NCBI GenBank assembly: GCA_022432975.1
Contig: CM039508.1
Location: forward strand, 27,332,788 to 27,396,787
Reading direction: 5' to 3'
Origin: Begonia masoniana
Lineage: Eukaryota; Streptophyta; Magnoliopsida; Cucurbitales; Begoniaceae
Length of the DNA stretch: 64,000 bases
Shown here: piece after piece, positions 45,483 to 55,401 of the stretch
How the letters are laid out: every line of letters begins with the position of its first letter
Position numbering within the stretch: the first letter of the stretch is position 1
Translations under genes and position numbers: made by a program
Notes under the pieces: generated by a model
What the model saw: the letters and a program-made list of their open reading frames with translations, nothing else
Told to the model about the DNA's origin: nothing
The model's database searches: none

Positions 45483-45634
45483 TGACATGCCTACGATCCC
45501 GAACCGTCAAACACGAACCAAGGTATGGATTCTAACTATTTTATATACTAATTGGTTTGTGAGTTTTGTAGGTTGAAAACTATTCTCAAAGCTTGGAATG
45601 ATTAAAGGAAGAGGGAATTTGTCTTCCCTTTATC
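45483..45634 (+). repeat. Truncated 3' LTR of the LARD
   Basis: Same as 39814-39963. After 'gtcttccctttat' the sequence changes to 'ccaagaagcttggaatgatc'. The LARD itself has 'aagcttggaatgatt' shortly before, so the junction may lie in a microhomology. Confidence 0.85.
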
Positions 45635-46862
45635 CAAGAAGCTTGGAATGATCGGAGCCCATTTTGCCCTGTTTTGACTCTGTTCGAGGCCGAGGGTAAC
45701 GAGCCAGAATGGGCTCCGATCGCCGGCCAAAATTGGCTGCTTCCGGCATGGGTTTGTCGACCCTTGGACCGGCTATGGTCGCTTGGCCGTGAAGAGCACT
45801 GTCTGTGCGAAAGGCAGTGAGCCCTATTCGGGCATTTGGAGTTTTGCTGTGTAGCCTCAGGATTTTTGGTTAGATTATGCTAATTGAGGGTATATGTGGT
45901 CGATTGGTGAGGAAATGAGTGAGAATTGATAGAAAATCGGAAAGGAGAAAATTCCCGGTTTAGGGCAGATTCGTCTGATATTTGACCTAACGACGATCGT
46001 TTATTTTAAAATTGCTTTTGGTAGGTTAAAATAGGTTATTAGAGGAGTACGTGGCCGCTGGAATCGTTCGATTCCGATATCCGACGCGAAAGTTATGCAC
46101 ATTTGAAGTTTTGGGTCAGTTTTACGGAACCAAAATTAGTGGCCCGTTTAGTTAGGTTTTAGTTGGATTAGACTAGAAATAGTAGTTTGAGAGTAAATTG
46201 GTGAATGTAAGTTTGATTTAATGAAAGTTGAATATTTGTCGTAGGTCGAGCCGTAGGTGGATAGGGAACCGAGCATCCTTAGTGGGTTAGGACGCCAGGT
46301 AAGTAGGGGTTGTTATCCTTTTTACCTTATGGCCTACACCATAGAACGGTAAGTAATGGTTATTTGTTTTTGCTTAGTGATGTGTTGTTGTTTTGTGATG
46401 TTGTGTTGCATTGTTTGACATTGGGAGTGTGCATCCTGAGTTGGTTGGTTGTTTGGTTTCATGTTGTGTGAGTTGTCGTGTTATGTTGTGTTGGGTTGTT
46501 GAGTTGCATTGTGGTGTTGTGTTGCATTGTTTGGCATGGTAGTCGGTTAAAGAGTAAGGCACCTTGGGTGCGGGCAACTATGAGTCGGGTTGTTGAGTTG
46601 CATTGTGGTGTTGTGTTGCATTGTTTGGCATGGTAGTTGGTTAAAGAGTAAGGCACCTTGGGTGCGGGAAACTATGAGTCGGGTTGTTGAGTTGCAATGT
46701 GGTGTTGTGTTGCATTGTTTGGCATGGTAGTCGGTTAAAGAGTAAGGCACCTTATGTGCGGGCAACTATGAGTCGGGTTGTTGAGTTGCATTATGGTGTT
46801 GTGTTGCATTGTTTGGCATGGTAGTCGGTTAAAGACTAAGGCACTTCGGTGCGGGCAACTAA
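45635..46862 (+). repeat. LTR G fragment (Tekay-like) with 94-bp minisatellite
   Basis: An LTR-type sequence without its TGTAACACC start. It has the donor-side module: CAG|GTAAGT (GT at 46299) and the block cctacaccatagaac at 46333-46347. It then runs into a minisatellite and ends abruptly in pol coding sequence at about 46862. The acceptor side is missing. It is not the same family as LTR B, although LTR B closes the following element. Confidence 0.7.
46493..46862. repeat. 94-bp tandem repeat, about 3.9 copies
   Basis: Units start at 46493, 46587, 46681 and 46775 (each begins gggttgttgagttgca). They contain 'ttgcattgtttggcatggta' and 'aaggcaccttgggtgcggg'. The last unit is cut by the pol junction. 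Minus-strand ORFs here are artefacts of the repeat. Confidence 0.93.
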
Positions 46863-49065
46863 GGTCAACTTTCTAGGCCATGTCATTTCTGCCGAGGGCA
46901 TATCTGTAGATCCAACCAAAATTCAAGCAGTTAAGGATTGGCCCCAACCGAGAAATGTTAGCGAAGTCCGAAGTTTCCTTGGTTTGGCAGGTTATTATAG
47001 GAAGTTTATTAAGGGGTTTTCAATGATAGCCAAACCCTTAACTAGTTTAACGAAGAAAGACCTCAAATACTCTTGGACAGGAGCTTGTGAAGAGGGTTTC
47101 CAGACCTTGAAACTGAAGTTGACAACAGCCCCTCTTTTGGCACTCCCAACTGAGGAAGGGAGATTTAGTGTTTATTGTGACGCATTCAAAATTGGTCTGG
47201 GATGTGTTCTAATGCAGGAAGACAAGGTTGTAGCGTATGCCTCCAGACAACTGAAGAGTTGTGAACAGAATTACCCCACTCATGATCTGGAATTAGCCGC
47301 AGTTGTCTTCGCACTAAAGATTTGGAGACACTATTTGTATGGTCAACAGTGTGAAGTGTTTTCTGACCATAAGAGCCTGAAGTACCTCTTTACTCAAAAG
47401 GAACTAAACATAAGACAAAGACGTTGGTTGGAGTTTGTTAAGGATTATGACTTAGAAATTAAGTATCACCCAGGTAAGGCTAATGTTGTAGCCGATGTAT
47501 TAAGCAGAATGTCAAAGACAATGCAGCCTGCGGTGTCAACCATGTCATTACCCTTGAAGGTTGAGATTCAGAAATTTGAGTTGGAGATAGTTCCGGAGTT
47601 ATCAGTATTGCTTTCGGCATTATCTATTCGGCCAACTATTTTGGACAAGATTAATGAGGCGCAGCAGAAGGACTCAAAGGAGAAGAGTATCATAATGAGT
47701 AAGTTGGAGGACGCCTCCTCTGAGTTCAGTCTCTCCAAGGATGGTATTTTGAAATTTAGGAATCGATGGTATGTTCCATGTGATGAAGAATTACGTAGGT
47801 TGATCTTGGTCGAGGCGCACTCGTCTCCTTTAACTGTACACCCTGGCAATACCAAGATGTATCAGGACTTAAAGTTATTTTATTGGTGGCCGAATTTGAA
47901 GAGGGATGTTGCCAAGTATGTGGAGTCGTGTATGGTATGCCAACAAGTTAAGGCAGAGCATCAACGTCCAGGAGGTACCCTTCAACCCTTACCGATCCCC
48001 GAATGGAAGTGGGAAAACATTGACATGGATTTTGTTGTAGCATTACCTAAGACAACTAAAGGTCATGACAACATCTGGGTTGTAGTTGACAGATTGACGA
48101 AATCAGCTCACTTCTTACCAGTAAAGGCAACATACACGATGCACCAGCTTGCTAATATGTATGTTCAGGAGATTATCAGATTGCATGGGATTCCGATATC
48201 CATTGTCTCAGATAGTGATCTCAGGTTCACCTCAAGGTTTTGGCAAAGCCTTCAAGGCACACTTGGTACAAAGTTATCCTTCAGCACTGCTTTCCACCCT
48301 CAGACAGATGGCCAATCAGAAAGAACAATTCAGACACTCGAGGACATGTTGAGAGCGTGTGTGCTAGATTTCCAGTCATCTTGGAGTCGATGCCTGCCCT
48401 TGGTTGAATTCTCCTACAACAATAGTTACCAGTCCACCATCGGTATGACGCCTTATGAAGCACTGTATGGCGGGAAATGCAGATCACCCTTATATTGGAA
48501 AGAAGTTGACGAGGCAAAACTCCTAGGCCCTGAAATTTTGCAGCTTATGTCAGACAAGATCGCCATTATTAGGAAAAGGATGACAACTGAACAGAGTCGA
48601 CAGAAGAGTTATGCAGACCGAAGGAGGAGGGATCTTGAGTTTGTAGTCAGAGATGAAGTTTTCCTAAAGATTTCACCGTTTAGAGGAGTTTTGAGATTTG
48701 GCAAGAAGGGAAAGTTTAATCCACGATTCATTGGACCATTCCCTGTTTTGGCAAGAATTGGCAGTACAGCTTATAGATTGCAATTGCCTCTATCACTGGA
48801 AAAGGTTCATAATGTCTTTCATGTGTCAATGGTAAGAAAATGCATACGTGATCCAACGCAGGTTGTTAAGCCAACAGAAATCGAAATTGAGCCGACATTA
48901 ATGTATGAAGAGAAACTTGTGCAAATATTAGAATCTGCAGTTAAGACTCTAAGGAATAAAGAACTTCCACTGGTGAAAGTCTTGTGGATGAATCATGGCA
49001 TTAAAGAAGCCACTTGAGAGCGATGGCAGGACATGTTGGAAAAATATCCAGAGATCTTCGTTTGA
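46850..49065 (+). pseudogene. pol: Tekay-like Gypsy pol, 3' two thirds (RT end, RNase H, integrase, chromodomain)
   Basis: One open frame of 722 codons to a TGA at 49015-49017. Domains in order: the end of RT ([30 protein letters not shown]), RNase H ([41 protein letters not shown]), zinc-binding integrase N-terminus (H..H then [14 protein letters not shown]), and the integrase core with all three acidic residues in place ([33 protein letters not shown]). The C-terminal domain follows ([20 protein letters not shown]), then a chromodomain ([15 protein letters not shown]). The stop falls where the family has the Trp of EATWER, followed by readable ERWQDMLEKYPEIF. The 5' pol and gag are missing: the frame begins at a junction with an LTR minisatellite. 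The good preservation suggests a fairly young copy. Confidence 0.93.
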
Positions 49066-49093
49066 TCAATTTTTGAGGACGAAAATTTTGTTT

Positions 49094-49106
49094 AAGGAGG
49101 GGTGGA
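49094..49106 (+). other. Polypurine tract
   Basis: AAGGAGGGGTGGA immediately before the LTR start TGTAACACCC at 49107. Confidence 0.85.
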
Positions 49107-49802
49107 TGTAACACCCGACAATTTCGATCAGGTGATTTTCTTAACGGATTTAACTGTCACCTCTATTATTGTTCTTTTGATTTAAATTTAAATGCCAAAG
49201 CTTATTTGAATTCTAATTGTGTGATGGCAGATTTGTAATTAGAAGGATGTTACGTTGTATAAATAGAAAATGGAAATCTTTAAACCTCACAAAAACCCCC
49301 CACAGTAGCCGACATTCCCTCTCTGCGATTTTCCCACCCACCTGAGCTCTCCCTCTCCCTGCCAATGACTCCTTCGTCGGCGACCGATTCTTCAGTATTC
49401 ACTTCGACAATCTACGCTTTAGGTAAGACTTAGACAATGTAGTTACTAGGTAGTTACTTGGAGCTCTGTTTCTGCTAGAACTAGGAGTTTCGGATTCTTC
49501 AATGGTAGAGTTATTGTAATAACATTTTTAATCGGTGTTTGGTAATGGCATTTCCGATTCGATTCTGGTCATTTAGATAACCGACTGTGTTTAGTCGCTA
49601 GGTTGAATCTGGTTATGCTAGGTTCTGGAAACTTAATCTACGCACACAAGGTGTTTGACTAAAGAGCTTAGAAATACATATACATTAGATTCTAGGATGA
49701 CGATTGGTTAGGACTTTTAGGATTTTATTTTAACTCTGTAATGTGAAATGTTCTAGGTGAAGAAGTCTGAAGAGAAGTGCTCAAGTTTGCTAAGGAAACT
49801 AA

Positions 49803-50377
49803 GTAAGTGAATAAGTAAGATTTCCGGCCACTAGGGCCCTACATCACAAGGGTGCTAGGTAGAAGTTGTCTACGATGTTGGAAAGTTATCTTTGCTATTG
49901 TATGTTTGATTATGACTCTCGAGTTGTTCGTATGATCTTTTGATGAATGAATGACCTATCCTGTAGCATGTTGAACTAAGAATACTTCTGCTCATGCATC
50001 ATGAATGTTTCTCAAGCATATGAAAATGTTTTAAGTGTATGATTTCTCTCCTGATCAAGATGTGAATATGATATTTATGCAACAAGGGTTAAGAGAGGGT
50101 TAGGGGCGGTTTGGCGTATGTCACTGTCTAAAAAGAAGGACCATGATTACGACCCTTAAGGGACTATGTACACTCTCACTGTCAACCCCCTTTTCGGCAC
50201 AAATCCTCCCTTAATCCATATGATGAAAACGATGAACATGAACAAGAGCAAGAATAAGAAAAGATCATGAATATGTGCTTCATTGAACTGTCTCATTAAT
50301 CTGTGCATTCATACATACATGTTTATATTGCATTCCTTACTAAGCATTAGGCTTATAGTTTAAACCTTATGATGTAG
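49803..50377 (+). other. Intron-like module of LTR B
   Basis: Donor GTAAGTG at 49803, branch-like 'ccttactaagc' at 50335-50345, acceptor GATGTAG|GTGA with AG at 50376-50377. Length 575 bp. Block 49838-49852 pairs with 50364-50378 at 13 of the first 14 positions (one A-C mismatch). Confidence 0.65.
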
Positions 50378-50689
50378 GTGAAGAACTACCAGGTGAGGAT
50401 TTCAAATTCAACGAGGATGTCTAAGACTGGTTGCTGGATGGAGCTCAGGGTGTCAGTGTGTGGCTGGTAGGCGAATTTGACCCGTTGATTACTGTTTTTA
50501 TGATGTAGTAAAGATTATGACTGTTGAAGTTTAAGTATGATGGGATTTTTCTTAAAACATAGGATCTTAAGACTTGTCTGAATGATTTAAAGATTGTGGG
50601 TAATTATGAAGTTATAAAATGTATATGTTTACCTCTAATTGGTTGAAGTCTGTGAAAGTCATGATGTCTTCTACCGGTAGATGTCTGCT

Positions 50690-52280
50690 ATCGGTAGAAA
50701 TCACTCTGTTAGGTTAGGTGTTTCCGTTCACCGGTAGTTGCCTCCTATCGGATGATGTCTTCTATTGGATGATGTCTTCCATCGGATGACGTCTTCCACC
50801 GATGGTTCACGTGGAGTGCACATGTTCACCGGTGGATGATTTCCATCGGTAGATGTCAGGGTTTCCTCTTCACCGGATGATGTCTCCTATCGGATGGTGT
50901 CTTCTATCGGGTGATGTTTTAAGAGTCACGTGGAGTGCACATGTTCACCGGTGGATGATTTCCATCGATAGATGTCAGGGTTTCCTCTTCACCGGATGAT
51001 GTCTCCTATCGGATGGTGTCTTCTATCGGGTGATGTTTTAAGAGTCACGTGGAGTGCACATGTTCACCGGTGGATGATTTCCATCGGTAGATGTCAGGGT
51101 TTCCTCTTCACCGGATGATGTCTCCTATCGGATGGTGTCTTCTATCGGGTGATGTTTTAAGAGTCACGTGGAGTGCACATGTTCACCGGTGGATGATTTC
51201 CATCGGTAGATGTCAGGGTTTCCTCTTCACCGGATGATGTCTCCTATCGGATGGTGTCTTCTATCGGGTGATGTTTTAAGAGTCACGTGGAGTGCACATG
51301 TTCACCGGTGGATGATTTCCATCGGTAGATGTCAGGGTTTCCTCTTCACCGGATGATGTCTCCTATCGGATGGTGTCTTCTATCGGGTGATGTTTTAAGA
51401 GTCACGTGGAGTGCACATGTTCACCGGTGGATGATTTCCATCGGTAGATGTCAGGGTTTCCTCTTCACCGGATGATGTCTCCTATCGGATGGTGTCTTCT
51501 ATCGGGTGATGTTTTAAGAGTCACGTGGAGTGCACATGTTCACCGGTGGATGATTTCCATCGGTAGATGTCAGGGTTTCCTCTTCACCGGATGGTGTCTC
51601 CTATCGGATGGTGTCTTCTATCGGGTGATGTTTTAAGAGTCACGTGGAGTGCACATGTTCACCGGTGGATGATTTCCATCGATAGATGTCAGGGTTTCCT
51701 CTTCACCGGATGATGTCTCCTATCGGATGGTGTCTTCTATCGGGTGATGTTTTAAGAGTCACGTGGAGTGCACATGTTCACCGGTGGATGATTTCCATCG
51801 GTAGATCTCCTATCGGATGGTGTCTTCTATCGGGTGATGTTTTAAGAGTCACGTGGAGTGCACATGTTCACCGGTGGATGATTTCCATCGATAGATGTCA
51901 GGGTTTCCTCTTCACCGGATGATGTCTCCTATCGGATGGTGTCTTCTATCGGTTAATGTCTTCTATCGGGTGATGTTTTAAGAGTCACGTGGAGTGCACA
52001 TGTTCACCGGTGGATGATTTCCATCGGTAGATGTCAGGGTTTCCTCTTCACCGGATGATGTCTTCTATAGGAAGAGGTATAATGTGTCACGTGGGATGCA
52101 CATGTCAACCGATAGATGTGAATTTTCACTGTCGATATAAGTAAGTATTATGCTTTGTCGTTTTGTGATCGGATGATGTGAGTAGTATTGTTTTGTCGTT
52201 TGCGATCGGTGCCTTCTATCGGATGACGTTTAATGAATCACGTGGAGTGCATGTGTCAATCGGTAGATGTCCATTGAGTT
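50690..52280. repeat. 119-bp minisatellite with CACGTG in every full unit
   Basis: Using 'ttcaccggtgg' as phase mark, units start at 50825, 50944, 51063, 51182, 51301, 51420, 51539, 51658 and 51777, exactly 119 bp apart. A shortened 90-bp unit follows, then one of 136 bp to 52003. Edge units are degenerate. Each unit holds 'gagtcacgtggagtgcacatg', with a perfect G-box core CACGTG, and several 'tatcggatg' or 'atcggtagatg' sub-repeats. The near-identity of units implies recent homogenisation. ORFs read from it are artefacts. Confidence 0.95.
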
Positions 52281-52479
52281 TCAATTCTCTCAACTAATGC
52301 TTTTAATATGTTATCCATGTTATAGATGTTAGTTAATCAATGAGTTTTCCGCTGCATGGTTGAAGATTTAAAGATAAAATTATATCATCTAGAGAAAGTT
52401 TAAAGTTTCCCGTAAGATTCTTAGCCTCATTATATGTCACTAATAGTAAATAAAAAAAAAAAGTACTCAGGGTGTTACA

Positions 52480-53457
52480 ATTAAGTGATGAATTATGCAC
52501 GGCCCTACCCCGTTACATGACAGATTTGGTGCATCAGCAGTCTGAGCAATTGGGACTACTTCTGAACCGAGATGTGCAAGGGAGTGCCAACTCGAGTTCC
52601 AGCAATGAGCAATCGGGAGACAGATTATGGAGATTACAACCGCCCACATTTGATGGACAGTCATCAAATCCGATTGTTGCTGAGGGATGGCTTAGGAAGA
52701 TTGAGAGTATGTTCAGATGTGCCAACATTGGAGAAGGAGACAAAGTCACTTTGGCAACGTTCTATTTGGCTGGGGATGCTCAACTTTGGTAGGAAACAAT
52801 GGAGACCACCACTGATGTTCTGGCAATGTCTTGGACATAATTCAATGAAACTTTCTATGAGAAATACTTTAACAGCACCGTCTAAACTACAAAGAAAGTG
52901 GAGTTTCTAAACTTGAAGCAGACGGGGTCCGTGTCTGAGTACAATAGATAGTTTGAGTCCCTGTCCAGGTTTGCTGGACATCTTGTTCACAGGAATGAGG
53001 ATAAGGTGTTTCAATTTGTGCATGGACTGAAGCCAAAGATTTATAGAGGAGTCAAGTTTTCGGGTATTAAAGGTTTGGCTTACGGTGAAGTTGTGTCCAC
53101 GGCATTGGAAGTGGAAGAAGCAGAAATGAAGTGTACTGGACCAAGAGAAGCCCCACGAAAGTTTATTCAGCCACACCAACAGAGGGGGATGAAGAGGCCC
53201 AGTGAAGGCCAAGGCAGTCTGGGAAAGGAGAAGAAGGTGCAAGACACCAAGAGATTTCCTTAGTGCTCGAAATGCTTTCACATGGGAGAGTGCAGAATGG
53301 GTTCGAGAAAGTGTTTCAACTGTGAAGAAGTTGGACATACATTCAAGGATTGCCCGAAGCCCAGAGTCATTCGGTGCTACAACTGTAATAAGGTTGGTCA
53401 TGTTAACAGGGACTGCCCAGCTTTAAAGAATGGCCCTGCTAAGTTGAAGCCGAGGAT
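52480..53457 (+). pseudogene. gag: Gypsy gag pseudogene, 5' truncated
   Basis: It starts inside gag. PPTFDGQSSNPIVAEGWLRK is the start of the Retrotrans_gag core, then GDKVTLATFYLAGDAQLW. In-frame stops lie at 52790-52792, 52832 region, 52949-52951 and 53261-53263. The zinc region has a preceding CSKCFHMGEC and two CCHC knuckles, CFNCEEVGHTFKDC (53312-53353) and CYNCNKVGHVNRDC (53375-53416). The frame stays the same throughout, so only point changes inactivate it. Confidence 0.9.
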
Positions 53458-53938
53458 ATTCTCCATGATTGAGTCGGGTGATGATGACCAGCCCGCTGTA
53501 GTGTCAAGTACTATATTGATCAATTCTAAGCCTACTTTTACTTTAATAGATTCCGGTGCAACACATTCTTTTATAGCGTCTGCATTTGCTGTCAAGTTAG
53601 ATGTACAGCCTACGCCAACTGAACATGTGTTTAATGTCACGTTACCCTCTGGTGAATGCATGCACTCTAGCCAAGTGATGCTTAATAGTGTGGTGTCAAT
53701 GGGATGCATGAATCTGCCTGTTGATCTCATTATCATGGAGATAATTGGATTTGATGTAATCCTAGGAATGGACTGGTTGTTTAAGCATTATGCCACAATC
53801 GATTGTAGGACTGGAATAGTTAGTTTTCAACCCCCTGGTGGTTTGAAACATACCTTTCAAGCTTTGAAGAAGTGTAAGGAGATGTCTGTTATTACCCATA
53901 TTGATGCTACACCTTCTCCATGTGGGGAGTATTTATGA
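53458..53938 (+). pseudogene. pol: Gypsy protease segment
   Basis: Continuous with gag. The retroviral-type aspartic protease reads FTLIDSGATHSFIA near 53540-53580, then GFDVILGMDWLFKHYATIDC, the typical ILGMDWL motif. The active-site triplet DSG is intact. A TGA at 53936-53938 ends this segment before the RT linker. Confidence 0.9.
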
Positions 53939-54924
53939 TTTTTGGCCAGTGCTATAGACACACAGGTTGTAGAAAAATCAAGTCCTCAAAATGTCTTAGT
54001 TGTCCAAGACTTCCCAGAAGTATTTCTAGATGACCTTTCTGGCTTGTCGCCAGATAGGGAAATCGAGTTTGTCGTAGATGTTTACCCAGGCGCGGAGCCT
54101 GTATCTAAGAATCCTTACAGATTAGCACCAACAGAGCTTAGGGAGTTAAAGAAACAGTTAGAGGAACTGTTGGAAAAATGATTCATACGCCCGAGTTATT
54201 CACCGTGGGGTGCACCTGTTCTTTTTGTTAAGAATAAGGATGAATCATTGCGTATGTGTGTTGATTATCGGGAACTGAAAAAATTAACTATCAAGAACAA
54301 GTATCCATTACCAAGGATTGATGATTTATTCGACCAACTTAATGGTGCGCGAGTCTTCTCTAAGATTAACCTTAGGTCCGGTTATTACCAATTGAAAGTC
54401 AAATATGAAGATATCTCTAAGACTGCCTTTCGCACAAGGTATGGACATTATGAGTTTTTGGTTATGTCTTTTGGATTGACAAATGCACAGCAACCTTCAT
54501 GGATCTTATGAATAGGGTGTTTCACGAGTATCTAGATAAATTTGTCATAGTGTTTATTGATGATATTTTAATCTATTCACGTACTAAGGATGAGCATGCA
54601 AAACACTTGAACTTGGTGTTAGGAGTACTTAAGCAGCACCAACTTTATGCCAAATTCTCCAAGTGTGAGTTTTGGTTGGACAGAGTTCACTTTGTTGGTC
54701 ACGTGATCTCGGGAGATGGAATATCTGTCGATCCAGCCAAAGTTCAAGCAGTTAAGGAGTGGCCCCAACCGAAGAATGCTACAGATATTCGGAGTTTCCT
54801 TGGATTAGCAGGATATTACAGGAAGTTCATTGAAGGATTCTCGAAAATTTCTACACCCCACACTCAATTAACAAGGAAAAACACGAAGTATGTATGGACT
54901 GTGGAATGTGAGTCCAGTTTTTAG
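53939..54924 (+). pseudogene. pol: Gypsy reverse transcriptase pseudogene
   Basis: The linker has VVQDFPEVFLDDLSGLSPDR, then the RT domain reads [40 protein letters not shown] and [14 protein letters not shown] (the family normally has Asp at the catalytic position within KIDLRSGYHQ; here it is Asn). FIDDILIYS near 54553-54580 keeps the YxDD-type Asp pair. A TGA at 54179-54181 lies before the SPWGAP motif, and a one-base deletion near 54490 shifts the frame from 2 to 1. A TAG at 54922-54924 ends the segment. It would make cDNA in the particle. Confidence 0.92.
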
Positions 54925-55395
54925 ACTTTGAAACAGAGATTGACTAATGCCCCAATACTAACACTCCCTGTTGACAATGGAAAGTTTAGCATTTATTGCG
55001 ATGCTTCCAAAGTTGGCCTCGGTTGTGTGTTGATGCAAGATGGAAAGGTAATAGCTTATGCTTCTAGATAGCTGAAAACACATGAGAAGAATTATCCTAC
55101 ACATGATTTGGAATTAGCTGCGGTAGTTTTTGCATTGAAGATTTGGAGGCATTACTTGTATAGACAATCTTGTAAAATATTCTCTGATCATAAAAGTCTA
55201 AAATATATTTTCACACAGAAAGAGCTAAACATGAGGCAACGTCGGTGGTTGGAGTTTGTCAAGGACTATGATTTTGAGATCAAATACCACCCCGGCAAGG
55301 CGAATGTAGTGGCTGATGCATTGAGTAGAGTGACAACATCAGCCTCGGCATTGATTTTTGACATACCGTTAGCCTTAGAGTCATAATTCTGAAGA
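54925..55395 (+). pseudogene. pol: Gypsy RNase H pseudogene
   Basis: [18 protein letters not shown] holds the catalytic Asp in a normal setting. The segment continues with [39 protein letters not shown] and [20 protein letters not shown] at 55069-55071 replaces Gln after YASR. A stop at about 55384-55386 and another a few bases on separate it from integrase. Confidence 0.92.
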
Positions 55396-55401
55396 TTTAA
55401 C

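Larger units (their letters stand above)
39814..45634 (+). mobile_element. LARD: LTR element with non-coding interior
   Basis: A 1181-bp 5' LTR (39814-40994), a tRNA-iMet primer site, about 4.5 kb of interior without any gag or pol motif, a polypurine tract (cacccggagagga) and the start of a 3' LTR at 45483. The 3' LTR is cut after about 150 bp, where a different LTR begins. The interior is T-rich with many stops in all frames. The first 150 bp of both LTRs look identical. It has no coding capacity, so any movement would depend on another element. Confidence 0.88.
49107..52479 (+). repeat. 3' LTR, LTR B (3373 bp)
   Basis: TGTAACACCCGACA to GGTGTTACA. It directly follows the pol frame and polypurine tract. 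It contains the intron-like module (49803-50377) and a long 119-bp minisatellite. Its right end abuts gag sequence of another element at 52480, so the element it closes was inserted into that gag. Confidence 0.92.

Noticed and set aside
46374..46765. Three similar minus-strand ORFs with repeated peptide
   Set aside because: They are translations of the 94-bp minisatellite; the repeat length is not a multiple of three and no start or domain is credible.
51448..51922. ORFs with repeated peptides in LTR B
   Set aside because: Read-through of the 119-bp minisatellite, which is clearly non-coding LTR DNA.
50690..52280. CRISPR-like regular array
   Set aside because: Units are contiguous 119-bp copies with no unique spacers, inside a plant LTR. 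It is a minisatellite.
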